A stretch of 52,696 nt of DNA from Rubrobacter aplysinae (GCF_001029505.1 NZ_LEKH01000018.1:1-52696); one strand, 5' to 3'. Numbered from the stretch's first letter, positions 1 to 9,126 are shown. The notes: generated by a model not told the origin, from the letters alone. Made by a program: numbers and translations.

Positions 1-206
1 GGGAGATCCTCATAGACCAGGGCACCGAAGACGTGTTCTTAGATGAGCAGCTCTACCCGCACATCTTCGAGGAGGCGTGCGAGGCGGCGGGCCAGCCCCT
101 GAAGCTGCGCCGTCAGGAAGGGTACGACCACGGCTACTACTTCATCTCTACCTTCATGGCGGACCACCTACAGCACCATGCCAAAGCCCTCGGAGTGTCT
201 CGGTGA
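1..206 (+). CDS. fghA: S-formylglutathione hydrolase (C-terminal end only)
   Basis: The gene enters from the left edge and reads in frame 3 to a TGA at 204-206, giving about 67 residues. The end has the esterase-D family signature GYDHGYYFISTF followed by a DHLQHHA tail, and the His in YDHGYY is the family's catalytic histidine. The enzyme hydrolyses S-formylglutathione (or an equivalent thiol adduct) to formate in formaldehyde detoxification. This fits the PQQ-dependent alcohol dehydrogenase 5 kb downstream, which could generate aldehydes, but the two are not in one operon. The start and most of the enzyme lie outside the window. Confidence 0.85.
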   Translation, partial: EILIDQGTEDVFLDEQLYPHIFEEACEAAGQPLKLRRQEGYDHGYYFISTFMADHLQHHAKALGVSR

Positions 207-461
207 CGGGGCAAGTATAAGAACTCCCTATACGGTTCACCGAGTGCAAACGGGGAAGCGTAAGGTAAGCTGTCAGAGGGAGTTTCTCGACGCTATGTTC
301 CCGTTTCCGATAGGAATCCTCGGGCCTTTGAGTGCATCTCGACCCTGCCACTCTCAAGGGGAAGGCTTCATCGCGAGCTATAGTCGAGTTGGCAGCCACA
401 CTCCAATGGGAACTGGCCAGCTGAGGAGCCGGACCCTACCGTACACTCTGTCCTATTAGCG
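207..461. other. intergenic region, no gene recognised
   Basis: This is the convergent gap between the hydrolase end and the stop of the minus-strand stress protein. Short open frames exist on both strands but have no ribosome site or family resemblance. I see no strong hairpin. Confidence 0.5.
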
Positions 462-905
462 TTAAGCCGGAGAGACGAGCGGGCTCTCGGGTCCCACCAA
501 CACAACCGGGCAAGGCGCATAGCGTGCAATTCTCTCTACCTCACAACCCGCTAGCAAGCGCTTGATGAGGCTACCTCTCCGTTTGCCCACGATTACCATT
601 CCCGCTCCTATCTCTCCGATCAGCCTAATTATCTCGCTTTCCGGGAATCCCAATCTTATGTGTGTCTCTGCGATGGTCCTACCTGCGGCCTCGACCGTCT
701 CGACCGCGGCTTCCACGATCCGCCGAGCATTCTCCTCTTGCCTTTCACAATGGGTTGACTCTATAAACTCCGGGGCCGACGGTAACAGCAAAGTCCAGAT
801 GTGAGCCACGTGTAGCTCCGCGTCCATCTTCTCCGATATGGTAGCCGCCGTTTGGAGGGTTGATGTTGGATCTTCGCTGCCCCAGCTAACCGCCAAGACC
901 TTCAC
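462..905 (-). CDS. universal stress protein, UspA family
   Basis: This 147-residue protein has the single-domain Usp length and layout. It starts with a hydrophobic strand (MKVLAVSWGSEDPTS), and residues about 105-137 carry VGKRRGSL followed by ARYAPCPVVLV, which is the Usp nucleotide-binding end. The usual Gly-Ser-(Val/Thr)-Ser after the second glycine is changed to AGCEVER, so ATP binding may be weakened. I prefer the GTG at 905 because AAGAGG lies upstream at good distance; a TTG at 914 is also possible. It stands alone and probably acts in the cytoplasm as a stress-response or small-molecule sensing protein. Confidence 0.8.
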   Translation of the reverse strand: MKVLAVSWGSEDPTSTLQTAATISEKMDAELHVAHIWTLLLPSAPEFIESTHCERQEENARRIVEAAVETVEAAGRTIAETHIRLGFPESEIIRLIGEIGAGMVIVGKRRGSLIKRLLAGCEVERIARYAPCPVVLVGPESPLVSPA

Positions 906-1089
906 GGCGAGCAAGCCTCTTCGGGGCGACCCGAGTCTCGCATCTCCACGCGAGTACGCTTACGCGCACGGCGTCTGCAAATCAACACGCAATAGCCCGG
1001 CCAGAAAATGTTTCGAGTGTAATACATTGTCATAACCACCTGACACACCTTCCCGCAAATCCTCACACAAAAATAGTAGCAGTTGTTCC

Positions 1090-1175
1090 GCGGGATGTGC
1101 GGGTTTTCAGTCGATAAGCCGGGCCAGAGTCGAGGCGCATACGCTCGACGGCTTACGTAGAGTGCCTCGATCAGC
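1090..1175 (-). mobile_element. relic of an IS982-like element (transposase end plus terminal repeat)
   Basis: On the minus strand one frame reads STLARLID then stop, followed by AAACCCGCACATC. The second relic at about 17.0 kb ends the transposase with LTRLLD, stop, then AAAACCTGCACATC. The two ends align over roughly 35 bases, including the final codons and the outer repeat. The coding part to the right is not recognisable beyond a few residues, so this is a heavily decayed left end. Confidence 0.5.
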
Positions 1176-1567
1176 AGATCCGGAGCAGAAACCGGGTAGT
1201 TAATGCCACAGTGCCAGTTAAGTAGCGCCATCTCCCGAGCACCCGCACTATCGGAGCCCGGAGCCCCTCTTTGAGCCGCTTGTCGTACTGACGCTAGACT
1301 ATTCTATTGGGTTCAAACTTGGTAGCGTCCCAACTTGGCACGATCTCTAGCCTCGTACCTAGCCAATCGGTCTGCTATGCGTTCGTGGAAGTTTTGAAGG
1401 TAGACTGTACAGCATATGTCGGTGGGGCTTTGTTCGACGATCGTAAGGTTCCTAAAGCACTTACGCCGATAAATACCACAAGATTGCAGTAACTGGCGCT
1501 ATAGTACTAAGGAGCGACGTAGTATTGTACTGCGACACGATACGGTACAGAGTGGAAGGAGCGACGC
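1176..1567. other. intergenic region, mostly featureless
   Basis: No gene is supported here. The 11-mer aaggagcgacg occurs twice (1509-1519 and 1556-1566); the second copy forms the ribosome site of the next gene, so it looks like a small local duplication. The base composition is less GC-rich than the flanking genes. Confidence 0.4.
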
Positions 1568-1981
1568 TTGATAATCCTCACGGCGCCCCCGGAGTTACGT
1601 GAGACCGGATCCTACGAGGCGTGCCTGCGTATGCTGCATTGGCGTTACGAGGCCGAGCTCGTTTTCAAGGATGGGGATCTGCCCGAGGATTCGGCTTCCT
1701 ACGATCCCTCCAATGTGATCACCCTCTACGTGCTGTCCCGCGAGGATGGCACGATAGATCTCGGGGTGTACCGGAAATGGGAACATCTCTGTGAGAAGCT
1801 TGGTGCCCAGGCGACCCTTCTGTTCCCCGTTGGAGAGTCGGCCGCTGAACTCGGTAACTTTACCGTTTCTCTACTAAGAGGGTTCGAGGGTAGTGACCAG
1901 TACTACGCGATGGTCACCCCAGAGTCCGTCACCTCGAATTCAGGAGGGCCTATGCCCGAAGCCTGGAGTAGAGTACGCTGA
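1568..1981 (+). CDS. conserved-looking hypothetical protein, 137 aa
   Basis: I do not recognise this family. It starts at TTG 1568, directly after the ribosome site GGAAGGAG with suitable spacing, and codon use matches neighbouring genes. The protein is soluble, without a signal peptide or membrane segment. It alternates hydrophobic strands (VITLYVLSRED, ATLLFPVGE) with polar loops, suggesting a small alpha/beta fold. It stands alone between relic DNA on the left and the decayed clpC N-domain on the right. The strong ribosome site and intact frame make it a likely real gene; its function is unknown. Confidence 0.6.
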   Translation: MIILTAPPELRETGSYEACLRMLHWRYEAELVFKDGDLPEDSASYDPSNVITLYVLSREDGTIDLGVYRKWEHLCEKLGAQATLLFPVGESAAELGNFTVSLLRGFEGSDQYYAMVTPESVTSNSGGPMPEAWSRVR

Positions 1982-2054
1982 TGGACCACATCCCGGAGCC
2001 AAGTAGAGAGTAGCATGTCTGCTACCTAGAGCTTCAAAGGAACGAGCATATTTC

Positions 2055-2345
2055 TTGCTGGCGGAGTTTCTAGTATCGGCAGCGATGCGAGCGATTCGGA
2101 ACTACTCTTGGCCGAGTGCAGAGCGAGGACGAAATGGAAGATACCGCAATCACCATCTACTGCTCGGGCTCTTCACCGCTAAGATGATGACTGGGCCTTT
2201 GGCGAAAGGTTTTCTTAGAGGCGTGTCAAGGAGTCCATCCTCCAGGTACGGCGAAGTGCAGTTGTGGTCGTGTGTAGTAGGATATTGAGCATGAAGCGTA
2301 TCAACTGTATCAATCGTCCGACTACTCTAACCCCTCAGCGAAGAT
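2055..2345 (+). pseudogene. clpC: decayed ClpC N-terminal domain
   Basis: The segment reads NHHLLLGLFTAKMMTGPLAK in the same frame as the downstream ClpC ATPase. It matches the Clp N-domain repeat (usual form GTEHLLLGL...AAKVL). A neighbouring frame just upstream reads VQSEDEMEDTAI, which matches the helix that normally precedes it, so at least one frameshift separates the two halves. An in-frame TGA at 2286-2288, and TGA and TAA codons further on, cut it off from the ATPase body. The first part of the N-domain is not recognisable. This is what remains of the adaptor-binding domain of the following clpC gene. Confidence 0.65.
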
Positions 2346-4328
2346 TTGGGTAATGACAAGGTGGACCCTGCCAGGGGCGACGGGTCCCGGACCAACGCGA
2401 CGCCGATGGTGGACGAGTACAGCCGCGACCTGACGCGGATGGCGAAGGACGGGAAACTCGACCCCGTCATCGGGCGAGCCGAAGAAGTCGAGACCACCAT
2501 CGAGATTCTCTGCCGGAGAACCAAGAATAACCCCGTGCTGATAGGGGATCCAGGTGTCGGCAAGACGGCAATCGTCGAGGGACTTGCTCAATGGATCGTG
2601 GGCGGCGAGGTCCCGGATAGGCTCGCTGATAAGCGCGTCCTCGCACTGGACCTCTCGGGAATGGTTGCGGGGACGCAGTATCGCGGAGAGTTCGAGGAGC
2701 GTCTCAAGAAAGTCCTGGAGGAGATCCGGGAGAGCCCGGATGATCAGATAATCTTCCTCGATGAGCTGCATACCGTGGTTGGAGCCGGCGCGGTAGAGGG
2801 CTCGATGGATGCCTCCAACATGCTCAAACCCGCCCTGGCATACGGCGAGATGCATCTCGTGGGCGCAACCACGGTAGACGAATACCGCAAGAACATCGAG
2901 AAGGACGCGGCGTTGGAACGTCGCTTGCAGCCGATCCTCGTCGGCGAGCCCTCCGTTGACCATGCTATCGAGATCCTGCGCGGCCTCAAGGACCGCTACG
3001 AGGCGCACCACCTCGTCAAGATTACCGAAGAGGCTATGGTCGCCGCCGTCGAGTTCTCCGACCGCTACGTCACCGGTCGTTTCCTCCCGGATAAGGCTAT
3101 AGATCTGATGGACCAGGCGTCGGCTAGGGTGTGCCTGCGCGCGAAGACCGGACCTGTGGACACGAAAGCTCTGGAAGAGGAACTGAGGAGTCTTCAGAGG
3201 GAGAAGGATCACGCGGTCATCTCCGAGGACTTCAGGAGGACGAAAGAGCTCAAGGAGAAAGTGGCTCGCCTGCGCGAGCAGATCGCGGAATCCGGCGGCG
3301 ATCATCGCCCGACGGTGGCGGAGGTGACGGTCGAGGACATCGCCGAGGTCGTCTCTCGGGCAACGGGCATCCCGGTGAGTCAGCTCACCGAGGAGGAGCG
3401 TGAGCGTCTGCTTCGCTTGGAAGGACAGCTTCACGAGCGCATCGTGGGCCAGGAAGAAGCCGTCGAGGCGGTGGCCGAAGCCATAAGACGCGCCCGCGCT
3501 GGACTCTCCGACCCGAATAGGCCTATAGGTAGCTTTCTATTCCTCGGTCCCACCGGTGTTGGCAAGACCGAGCTAGCGCGCACGCTCGCCGACGCTCTCT
3601 TCGGGAATGAGGCGGCGATAGTCAGGATAGACATGTCGGAGTTTCAGGAGAAGCACTCGGTGTCGCGGCTCGTCGGTGCGCCTCCGGGCTACGTCGGGTA
3701 CGAGGAGGCCGGGCAGTTGACGGAAGCGGTGAGACGCCGCCCGTATTCGGTGTTGCTGCTCGACGAGATCGAGAAAGCGCACCCGGACGTCTTCAACGTA
3801 CTGCTCCAGATCCTGGACGACGGACGGCTTACAGACTCCCAGGGTAGGACCGTGGATTTCAAGAACGCGGTGGTAATCATGACAAGCAACTTCGGGGCGG
3901 AGCGCATCAAGGCGCACGCCCAGCTAAACGAGACGTTCGAGGACCTCAAGGAGGACATGAACCGGCTGCTCAGGAGTACCCTGCGCCCGGAGTTCGTGAA
4001 CCGCATAGACGAGGTGATCCTGTTCCGCGCCCTGGGCAAGGATCAGATAGAGGAGATAGCGGGCCTCCTCCTCGACCACACTTCGAGACGCCTGAAAAGT
4101 CAGGGAGTCGCGATCGAGTTCACCGAGGCCGCCGTGGCACTGATCGCCGAAGAAGGCTACGACCCCGAGTTCGGAGCCCGTCCTTTGCGGCGCGCCATCC
4201 AGCGGAGGGTGGACAATGAACTCTCGCGCTTGGTCCTGGGCGGTTCGCTAAAACCGGGAGACAAGGTAGCCGTCGGCGCTGGCGAAGACGGACCTGGATT
4301 CGAGGTGATCCACGGAGCGGCCGACTAG
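2346..4328 (+). CDS. clpC: ClpC-type AAA+ unfoldase lacking its N-domain
   Basis: The 660-residue protein starts where ClpC normally has its linker ([22 protein letters not shown]) and contains both AAA+ modules. Walker A is at residues 67-74 (GDPGVGKT) and at 401-408 (GPTGVGKT), the middle domain has a UVR-like helix near 295-315, and a C-terminal D2 small domain follows. ClpC hexamers unfold proteins for the ClpP protease in the cytoplasm. Normal ClpC is about 810-850 residues; the missing N-domain survives as a broken relic just upstream. The TTG start at 2346 has no convincing ribosome site, and an ATG at 2406 is an alternative. Both ATPase modules look intact, so a shortened protein may still be made, but the gene may also be a recent pseudogene with a full copy elsewhere. 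Confidence 0.8.
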   Translation: MGNDKVDPARGDGSRTNATPMVDEYSRDLTRMAKDGKLDPVIGRAEEVETTIEILCRRTKNNPVLIGDPGVGKTAIVEGLAQWIVGGEVPDRLADKRVLALDLSGMVAGTQYRGEFEERLKKVLEEIRESPDDQIIFLDELHTVVGAGAVEGSMDASNMLKPALAYGEMHLVGATTVDEYRKNIEKDAALERRLQPILVGEPSVDHAIEILRGLKDRYEAHHLVKITEEAMVAAVEFSDRYVTGRFLPDKAIDLMDQASARVCLRAKTGPVDTKALEEELRSLQREKDHAVISEDFRRTKELKEKVARLREQIAESGGDHRPTVAEVTVEDIAEVVSRATGIPVSQLTEEERERLLRLEGQLHERIVGQEEAVEAVAEAIRRARAGLSDPNRPIGSFLFLGPTGVGKTELARTLADALFGNEAAIVRIDMSEFQEKHSVSRLVGAPPGYVGYEEAGQLTEAVRRRPYSVLLLDEIEKAHPDVFNVLLQILDDGRLTDSQGRTVDFKNAVVIMTSNFGAERIKAHAQLNETFEDLKEDMNRLLRSTLRPEFVNRIDEVILFRALGKDQIEEIAGLLLDHTSRRLKSQGVAIEFTEAAVALIAEEGYDPEFGARPLRRAIQRRVDNELSRLVLGGSLKPGDKVAVGAGEDGPGFEVIHGAAD

Positions 4329-4422
4329 GAGGGAATAGGCCTGCGGTGAGATAGCGAGGGGAGAGGCCCCGCTCGCGCGGCGCCTCGAACCTTCTTTCGC
4401 TCAAAACGCTCCGCAGGCAAGA

Positions 4423-4983
4423 TCAGTGGTTGGCCGATTCATGGCTGGTCGCCTCGTACACCGAGGCGGCAAAGACCTCCAGATCCTCCCGGCACGAAAC
4501 GAGAGCCTGCTCGGCCTCCTGTAAAAGCGGAGCGCCGAATCGGTCGCGAGCCCGGATCTTGCCAAACCAAGCCTCTAGCTTGGCAAGGTCCTCCTCGTTC
4601 TCCTCCAGCTCGGCGAAGGTGAAATTCTCCTCACCGCGCTCCTTACCCAACTCGGCGTGAAACGCTCGGCACCTCTCTATAACCTCAGAGTACTCAGCGT
4701 CGCGGGCCTGGTCGAAAGCCTCGCTCAGGCCCACCTCATCGACAACCGCGTCTCCTCTCAGGAGGCAGGCCACACCTTCCGACTCGCGGATCTCCTGGGA
4801 GATACCGCGCATCACCCGCTCGGCCCCCGGATCGGCCGGAAGCGCCGCCACCCCACTTTGCAGATATATAGCGCCTGCGGTTTTGAGCTTGCGCCAGACG
4901 CTCGCCCGGTAGCGGCTCGGCTCCGACGGGAGCTTGTACACCAGAACGAACCACTCCTGCCCACGGTTTGTGGCGTCCTTCAT
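4423..4983 (-). CDS. ChrB-like N-terminal-domain protein
   Basis: The 186-residue protein begins with WFVLVYKLPSEPSRYRASVWRKLKTAGAIYLQSGVAALP, the hallmark of the ChrB N-terminal domain found in chromate-resistance regulators. Only this domain and a charged helical tail are present, while full ChrB proteins are about 300 residues with a second domain. No chromate transporter (chrA) lies nearby, so chromate sensing is not shown. It is convergent with clpC and divergent from the PQQ genes. I am confident of the family and unsure of the role. Confidence 0.75.
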   Translation of the reverse strand: MKDATNRGQEWFVLVYKLPSEPSRYRASVWRKLKTAGAIYLQSGVAALPADPGAERVMRGISQEIRESEGVACLLRGDAVVDEVGLSEAFDQARDAEYSEVIERCRAFHAELGKERGEENFTFAELEENEEDLAKLEAWFGKIRARDRFGAPLLQEAEQALVSCREDLEVFAASVYEATSHESANH

Positions 4984-5093
4984 TAGGTTCTCATAGTAAC
5001 AGCCATTAACTCGACTTTGAAACGATGGTGGCCTTGACGAGGTTTTTATGATACTTTTGAGGCGTTGGGGATGTTAGGAAAGGAGGAGAGCTA

Positions 5094-5561
5094 GTGGCAA
5101 AGGCCAGGGAGAAGCAGCTATCCCAGATGGTGAGCGAGCTTGGTCTGGACAAGCAAAACGGCGGTGCGATAGGTCGCCTGCTCAACCACGGAGGGCTCGC
5201 GCACGCCGAGGAGGGATCCGACGGCCGCATGAAGATCCAGATCCGGATTCCCGAAGACGAGTTGACCTATTCGCCTTCGATCACCGTCATGCCCCATGCG
5301 GGTGAACTCGAGATCGAGTTCTTCAACGATGACACGAACACTCACTGCGCGCAGGTGCCGAGTAATGGTGACTACCAGTGGATATGGTTGCCGAACCATT
5401 CAACCGGAAAGGTCACCGTCCAACTCGATGGTCCGGGCTATTACTGGTATAGCTCCAATGTAGGCAACGATGAAGGCCGGGGACTGATGGGGGCAATCGT
5501 CGTGATGGGGGAGGTTCCCGAGGAGGCTCGCCTCGACCGTCCGGCCCAGCCACGTCCGTAA
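5094..5561 (+). CDS. cupredoxin-like PQQ-associated protein (copper ligands apparently lost)
   Basis: The protein has 155 residues, a GTG start at 5094 and a strong AGGAAAGGAGG site. The C-terminal 100 residues have the cupredoxin pattern (ITVMPHAGELEIEFFND, then a His near residue 84, then GYYWYSSNVGNDEGRGLMG). I recognise it from memory as the small protein found beside PQQ dehydrogenases in actinobacteria (the MSMEG_3727-type family). Cupredoxins carry Cys and His in the last loop; here these positions read Ser120/121 and Asp126, leaving only His84 and Met132. There is no signal peptide. It lies 34 bases upstream of the dehydrogenase and is probably co-transcribed, so it may act as a partner or assembly subunit rather than an electron carrier. 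Confidence 0.75.
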   Translation: MAKAREKQLSQMVSELGLDKQNGGAIGRLLNHGGLAHAEEGSDGRMKIQIRIPEDELTYSPSITVMPHAGELEIEFFNDDTNTHCAQVPSNGDYQWIWLPNHSTGKVTVQLDGPGYYWYSSNVGNDEGRGLMGAIVVMGEVPEEARLDRPAQPRP

Positions 5562-5595
5562 AGCGCCCATAGAGAGGAATAGAGAGGAGCATCAG

Positions 5596-7284
5596 TTGAC
5601 GCAGGAATACATAGACGCACCGTCGCCGGTCTCTCTCGGGAATTTGAGCACCACGACCGGGGATGCGCCGCCGGTAGCGAAGGACCTCACGTACGAGCGC
5701 ATCCTCGATGCCCGCTCGGAGCCGCATAACTGGATTACCTACTACGGTGCTTACGACGGGCAGCGCTACAGTCCGCTGGACCAGATCAACACGGAGAACG
5801 TCAAGCGGCTCACTCCCGCGTTTGTGTTCCAGTCCGGCTCGCAGGGCCTTCACGCGGGTCCCTCGACATACTCGTTCGAGGCCGCCCCGCTCGTCGTGGA
5901 CGGCGTCATGTTCGTCTCGGGCTGGGATGGCTTTGTCTGGGCTCTCGACGCCAAGACGGGACAGTCACTGTGGCAATATAAGCACGCGATCCCGTTCGAT
6001 ACCTCGCTGTGCTGCGGCAATGTGAACCGCGGGGTCGCCGTGGCGCAGGGTAAGGTCTTCGTCGCCACCCTGAATGCCCATATAATCGCGCTCGACGCCG
6101 AAAACGGCGAGAAGATCTGGGACACCGTACACGGTGACGTGCGGGCCGGTGAGAGCGCCACGGTCGCTCCCCTCGTCGTGAAGGATACGGTCATCGTGGG
6201 CAGCTCCGGCGGGGAGTTCGGGGTGCGCGGCCATCTCGACGCCTACAATATCGAGACCGGAGAGCGCGTCTGGCGGTGCTACATGGTGCCGAAGCCCGGC
6301 GAGCCGGGGTCGGAGACCTGGCCGGACGATGGCGAGACCTGGCAACGGGGTGGTGGAAACTGCTGGGTCACGGGCACCTACGACCCGGAGCTTAACCTCC
6401 TGTACTGGGGGACCGGCAACCCGGCGCCTGACTTCGACGGAGAAGTCCGTCCGGGCGACAACCTCTACACCGACAGCGTCGTCGCCGTGAACCCCGACAA
6501 CGGCGAGAAGGTGTGGCACTATCAGTTCACCCCGCACGACCTGTGGGACTATGACTCAAACATGGAGAGCATCCTCTTCGAGAAGGACGGGCGCAAGCTA
6601 CTCGGACACTTCGACAAGAACGGATACTTCTTCATCCTGGACCGCACGAACGGCGAACTCGTTTCGGTAACACCCTTCGTTGACCGCATCAATTGGGGCG
6701 AGATCGACTCCGACGGTAAAGTAACGCCCAGCATATACCCCGAGAAGGAGGGAGAAGAGGTCCACTTTTACCCGGGGCCGGCCGGGGGCAAGGAATGGAC
6801 GCACGCGGCCTTCAGCCCGAGGACAGAGATGTTCTACTGCCCGGTACAGGATACCGGTTCGACGATCGCGCGTAGGCGCAGGGAGTTCAAGGAGGGCATG
6901 CCTTACTGGGGAGCGCATGTCATCGTGGACTCCGAGGACATGAAGGGGTCCGTAAGCGCCTTCAACACGGACGGCGAGGAAGCCTGGAGGTGGGAGACTG
7001 AGATGCCGATGTGCGCGTCGGTGCTCGCCACGGCTGGCGACCTCGTGTTCGCGGGCGAACCCTCGGGTTATCTAAACGCATTAGATGCGCGCACCGGGGA
7101 ACATTTGTGGAAATTCCAGTGCGGAAGCGGCCACCACAGCAGCCCAACGACCTACAGCATAGACGGCAGGCAGTATATAGCCGTGCCGGTCGGCTGGGGC
7201 GCCTGGGTCGAAGGGTTCCTACCCGGAATGATGGGTGGACCTCATGGCTCCGGTATCTTCGTTTTCGCGCTGCCGGAGGAATAA
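5596..7284 (+). CDS. PQQ-dependent alcohol/methanol dehydrogenase, predicted lanthanide type
   Basis: This 562-residue eight-bladed quinoprotein oxidises an alcohol to an aldehyde. Visible features are the vicinal cysteines Cys139-Cys140 (LCCG), Glu186, the TGNPAP motif with the metal-binding Asn, and the catalytic HDLWDYD, where Asp318 is followed two residues later by Asp320. An Asp at that second position is the published marker of lanthanide-dependent XoxF- and PedH-type enzymes; calcium enzymes carry Ala or Ser there. The TTG start follows AGAGAGGAGC. No signal peptide is visible, although the family normally works outside the membrane. The pqq genes follow directly. Exact substrate is unknown. 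Confidence 0.85.
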   Translation: MTQEYIDAPSPVSLGNLSTTTGDAPPVAKDLTYERILDARSEPHNWITYYGAYDGQRYSPLDQINTENVKRLTPAFVFQSGSQGLHAGPSTYSFEAAPLVVDGVMFVSGWDGFVWALDAKTGQSLWQYKHAIPFDTSLCCGNVNRGVAVAQGKVFVATLNAHIIALDAENGEKIWDTVHGDVRAGESATVAPLVVKDTVIVGSSGGEFGVRGHLDAYNIETGERVWRCYMVPKPGEPGSETWPDDGETWQRGGGNCWVTGTYDPELNLLYWGTGNPAPDFDGEVRPGDNLYTDSVVAVNPDNGEKVWHYQFTPHDLWDYDSNMESILFEKDGRKLLGHFDKNGYFFILDRTNGELVSVTPFVDRINWGEIDSDGKVTPSIYPEKEGEEVHFYPGPAGGKEWTHAAFSPRTEMFYCPVQDTGSTIARRRREFKEGMPYWGAHVIVDSEDMKGSVSAFNTDGEEAWRWETEMPMCASVLATAGDLVFAGEPSGYLNALDARTGEHLWKFQCGSGHHSSPTTYSIDGRQYIAVPVGWGAWVEGFLPGMMGGPHGSGIFVFALPEE

Positions 7285-7298
7285 GCGCAGAGGTCTGA

Positions 7299-7328
7299 TA
7301 TGGTGAGTAGCATATGCTACTCACCATA
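7299..7328. repeat. perfect 30-bp palindrome between the dehydrogenase gene and pqqA
   Basis: The left arm is tatggtgagtagcat and the right arm is its exact reverse complement with no loop (centre at 7313/7314). It begins 15 bases after the dehydrogenase stop and ends 34 bases before pqqA. No T-run follows, so it is either a factor-assisted terminator/processing hairpin that sets dehydrogenase and pqq expression apart, or an operator. Confidence 0.6.
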
Positions 7329-7362
7329 CTAAAGAAAGAGCATAGGAAAGGAGACGCTAGAC

Positions 7363-7449
7363 ATGGAGTGGAAGACCCCCGAGTTCGAGGAAATCGAGAT
7401 CAGAGCCGAGGTTACCGCATACGCCGCAACCTGGCCCGACTGGGACTGA
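7363..7449 (+). CDS. pqqA: PqqA precursor peptide of PQQ
   Basis: A short gene encodes 28 residues starting MEWKTPEFEE and ending ATWPDWD. The invariant Glu and Tyr that are joined to make PQQ lie in EVTAY, at Glu16 and Tyr20, the same numbering as in classical PqqA. The ribosome site AGGAAAGGAG is strong and well spaced. PqqE, with PqqD as carrier, cross-links these two residues, and the peptide is then cleaved and matured. It is first in the order A-B-C-D-E, 76 bases before pqqB. Short length explains why it is easily overlooked. Confidence 0.93.
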   Translation: MEWKTPEFEEIEIRAEVTAYAATWPDWD

Positions 7450-7525
7450 GATAGCAAATGGAGTGGGCGTTGGGCAATTCGCCCGGCGCCCTCTTTCTGT
7501 GAGATGATCTGGATGGAGGACTTGC

Positions 7526-8416
7526 GTGTGGGTGCGTGTTCTCGGAGCAGCGGCCGGAGGAGGGTTTCCGCAGTGGAACTGCAACTGCCCACAGTGTCGG
7601 GCCGTGCGCTACGGCTCGCGGCCATGCCGCTCGCGCACCCAGTCGTCGGTTGCCGTAAGCGCCGACTATCGGCGATGGTTCCTGCTCAACGCCTCGCCCG
7701 ATATTCGGGCTCAGATCGAGTCCTTTCCGGCTCTGCACCCACAAGGGGTCAGGAATTCTCCACTGCGGACCGTATTGCTTACCGATGCCGAGTTGGATCA
7801 CAGCCTCGGTCTGCTGCTGTTGCGAGAGGTTGACAGCCTCGAGTTGCATGCCACCGAGGAGGTTCACGAGAAGCTATATGAAGGCACATCGCTGCTCCAG
7901 ACGCTCGGCGCCTACACCAGCGTCAACTGGCGTCCGGTCTCTACGGGGACGGAGGTACCGCTGGGGGATGGTCTGTCTTATCGGGCCTTTCGCGTTCCCA
8001 CGAACAAGCGGGCACGCTTTGGGGACGGTGAGGAGGAAGGCGTTGTGGGGTACCGGATCACCGACTCAAACACTGGACGGACTTTGGTGTACCTACCGGG
8101 CGCACAGGAGTTGACGGCCTCGGTGCGGGCTCAGTTGGAAGACTGTACATGCCTGCTCTTCGACGGGACCTGCTGGCAGGACGACGAGCTGATCCGGCTC
8201 GGCATCGCCGGCAAGACGTCGCGTGAGATGGGACACCTGCCGATCGGGGGCACCGATGGGAGCTTGAAGCAATTGTCCCAGCTCCCCATCGAGCGCAAGA
8301 TGTACATCCACATCAACAATACAAATCCTATCTTGCTCGAGGACTCGCCCGAGCGAAGCAGCGTCGAGGAGCACGGCCTGGAAGTGGCCGCAGATGGGCT
8401 AGAACTGGAGATCTGA
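7526..8416 (+). CDS. pqqB: PqqB, metallo-beta-lactamase-fold PQQ biosynthesis protein
   Basis: The 296-residue protein starts at GTG 7526 after GGAGG and begins [22 protein letters not shown], the typical PqqB start with its Cys cluster. The segment [18 protein letters not shown] carries the family's LDH motif. PqqB is proposed to hydroxylate or otherwise mature the cross-linked Glu-Tyr intermediate in the cytoplasm. Length matches the usual 300 residues. The stop is two bases before the start of pqqC, so the two are translated from one message. Confidence 0.92.
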   Translation: MWVRVLGAAAGGGFPQWNCNCPQCRAVRYGSRPCRSRTQSSVAVSADYRRWFLLNASPDIRAQIESFPALHPQGVRNSPLRTVLLTDAELDHSLGLLLLREVDSLELHATEEVHEKLYEGTSLLQTLGAYTSVNWRPVSTGTEVPLGDGLSYRAFRVPTNKRARFGDGEEEGVVGYRITDSNTGRTLVYLPGAQELTASVRAQLEDCTCLLFDGTCWQDDELIRLGIAGKTSREMGHLPIGGTDGSLKQLSQLPIERKMYIHINNTNPILLEDSPERSSVEEHGLEVAADGLELEI

Positions 8417-8418
8417 AG

Positions 8419-9126
8419 TTGATAACAGCCGATACTGGCAGCTTTATCGAGGCTTTGCGTGCTCAATCTCAGCGCTACCACAGTGAGCATCCGTTCCATG
8501 CGTTGATGAATGAGGGGCGCTTAAACCGCAGCCAGATCCAGGGCTGGGTGGCAAACCGCTTCTACTATCAGGAGAACATCCCGCGTAAGGACGCCGCCAT
8601 TCTTGCCAACTGCCCCGACCGTGAGGTACGGCGGCGCTGGATCCGGCGCATCCAGGATCACGATGGAACGGCGGACGAAGAGGGGGGCATCGAGGCCTGG
8701 CTGCGCCTTGGAGAGGCTGCGGGACTGACGCGAGATGAGATGCTAGACGAGCGGCACATCGTGCCCGGGGTGCGGTTCGCCGTGGATGCTTACGTCACCT
8801 TTGCCAGCACCCGCCCCTGGGTCGAGGCGGTGGCTTCCTCGCTGACCGAGTTGTTTGCGCCGGATCTCATGTCGGAGCGTCTGGCCGCATTCGAGCGCTT
8901 TTACACCTGGATAGACCCCGACGGGCTCGCTTATTTCCGTGCCCGCCTTACGCAGGCCCCCCGCGACTCCGAGCACGCTCTCGAGGTGGTAAAGGAACAC
9001 TGCCAGACACCAGAGGAACAGGCGCGGGCTGTGGAGGCACTATCCTTTAAAAATGACGTTCTTTGGAGCATGTTGGACGCCATTGATAGAGCTTATCCGG
9101 GCGGCACTCAGGAGGGTGATTCTTGA
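8419..9126 (+). CDS. pqqC: PqqC, pyrroloquinoline-quinone synthase
   Basis: This 235-residue all-helical oxidase catalyses the last step, ring closure and eight-electron oxidation of the intermediate to PQQ using oxygen. Family patterns seen are [16 protein letters not shown] near the start, [24 protein letters not shown], and [16 protein letters not shown] with active-site His and Arg. The start is TTG 8419, immediately after pqqB. The length is slightly short of the usual 250. A gap of 136 bases follows before pqqD, unusual for this otherwise tight operon; I see no gene or hairpin in that gap. Confidence 0.93.
   Translation: MITADTGSFIEALRAQSQRYHSEHPFHALMNEGRLNRSQIQGWVANRFYYQENIPRKDAAILANCPDREVRRRWIRRIQDHDGTADEEGGIEAWLRLGEAAGLTRDEMLDERHIVPGVRFAVDAYVTFASTRPWVEAVASSLTELFAPDLMSERLAAFERFYTWIDPDGLAYFRARLTQAPRDSEHALEVVKEHCQTPEEQARAVEALSFKNDVLWSMLDAIDRAYPGGTQEGDS

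Noticed and set aside
902-1231. A 109-residue minus-strand open frame upstream of the stress protein
   Set aside because: Only its part near 1090-1175 resembles an IS end, and in a different frame; the frame itself has no family match or ribosome site.
2322-3434. A 370-residue open frame antisense to clpC
   Set aside because: It mirrors the clpC codons in the opposite strand, has no ribosome site and shows no family pattern; such shadows are normal in GC-rich genes.
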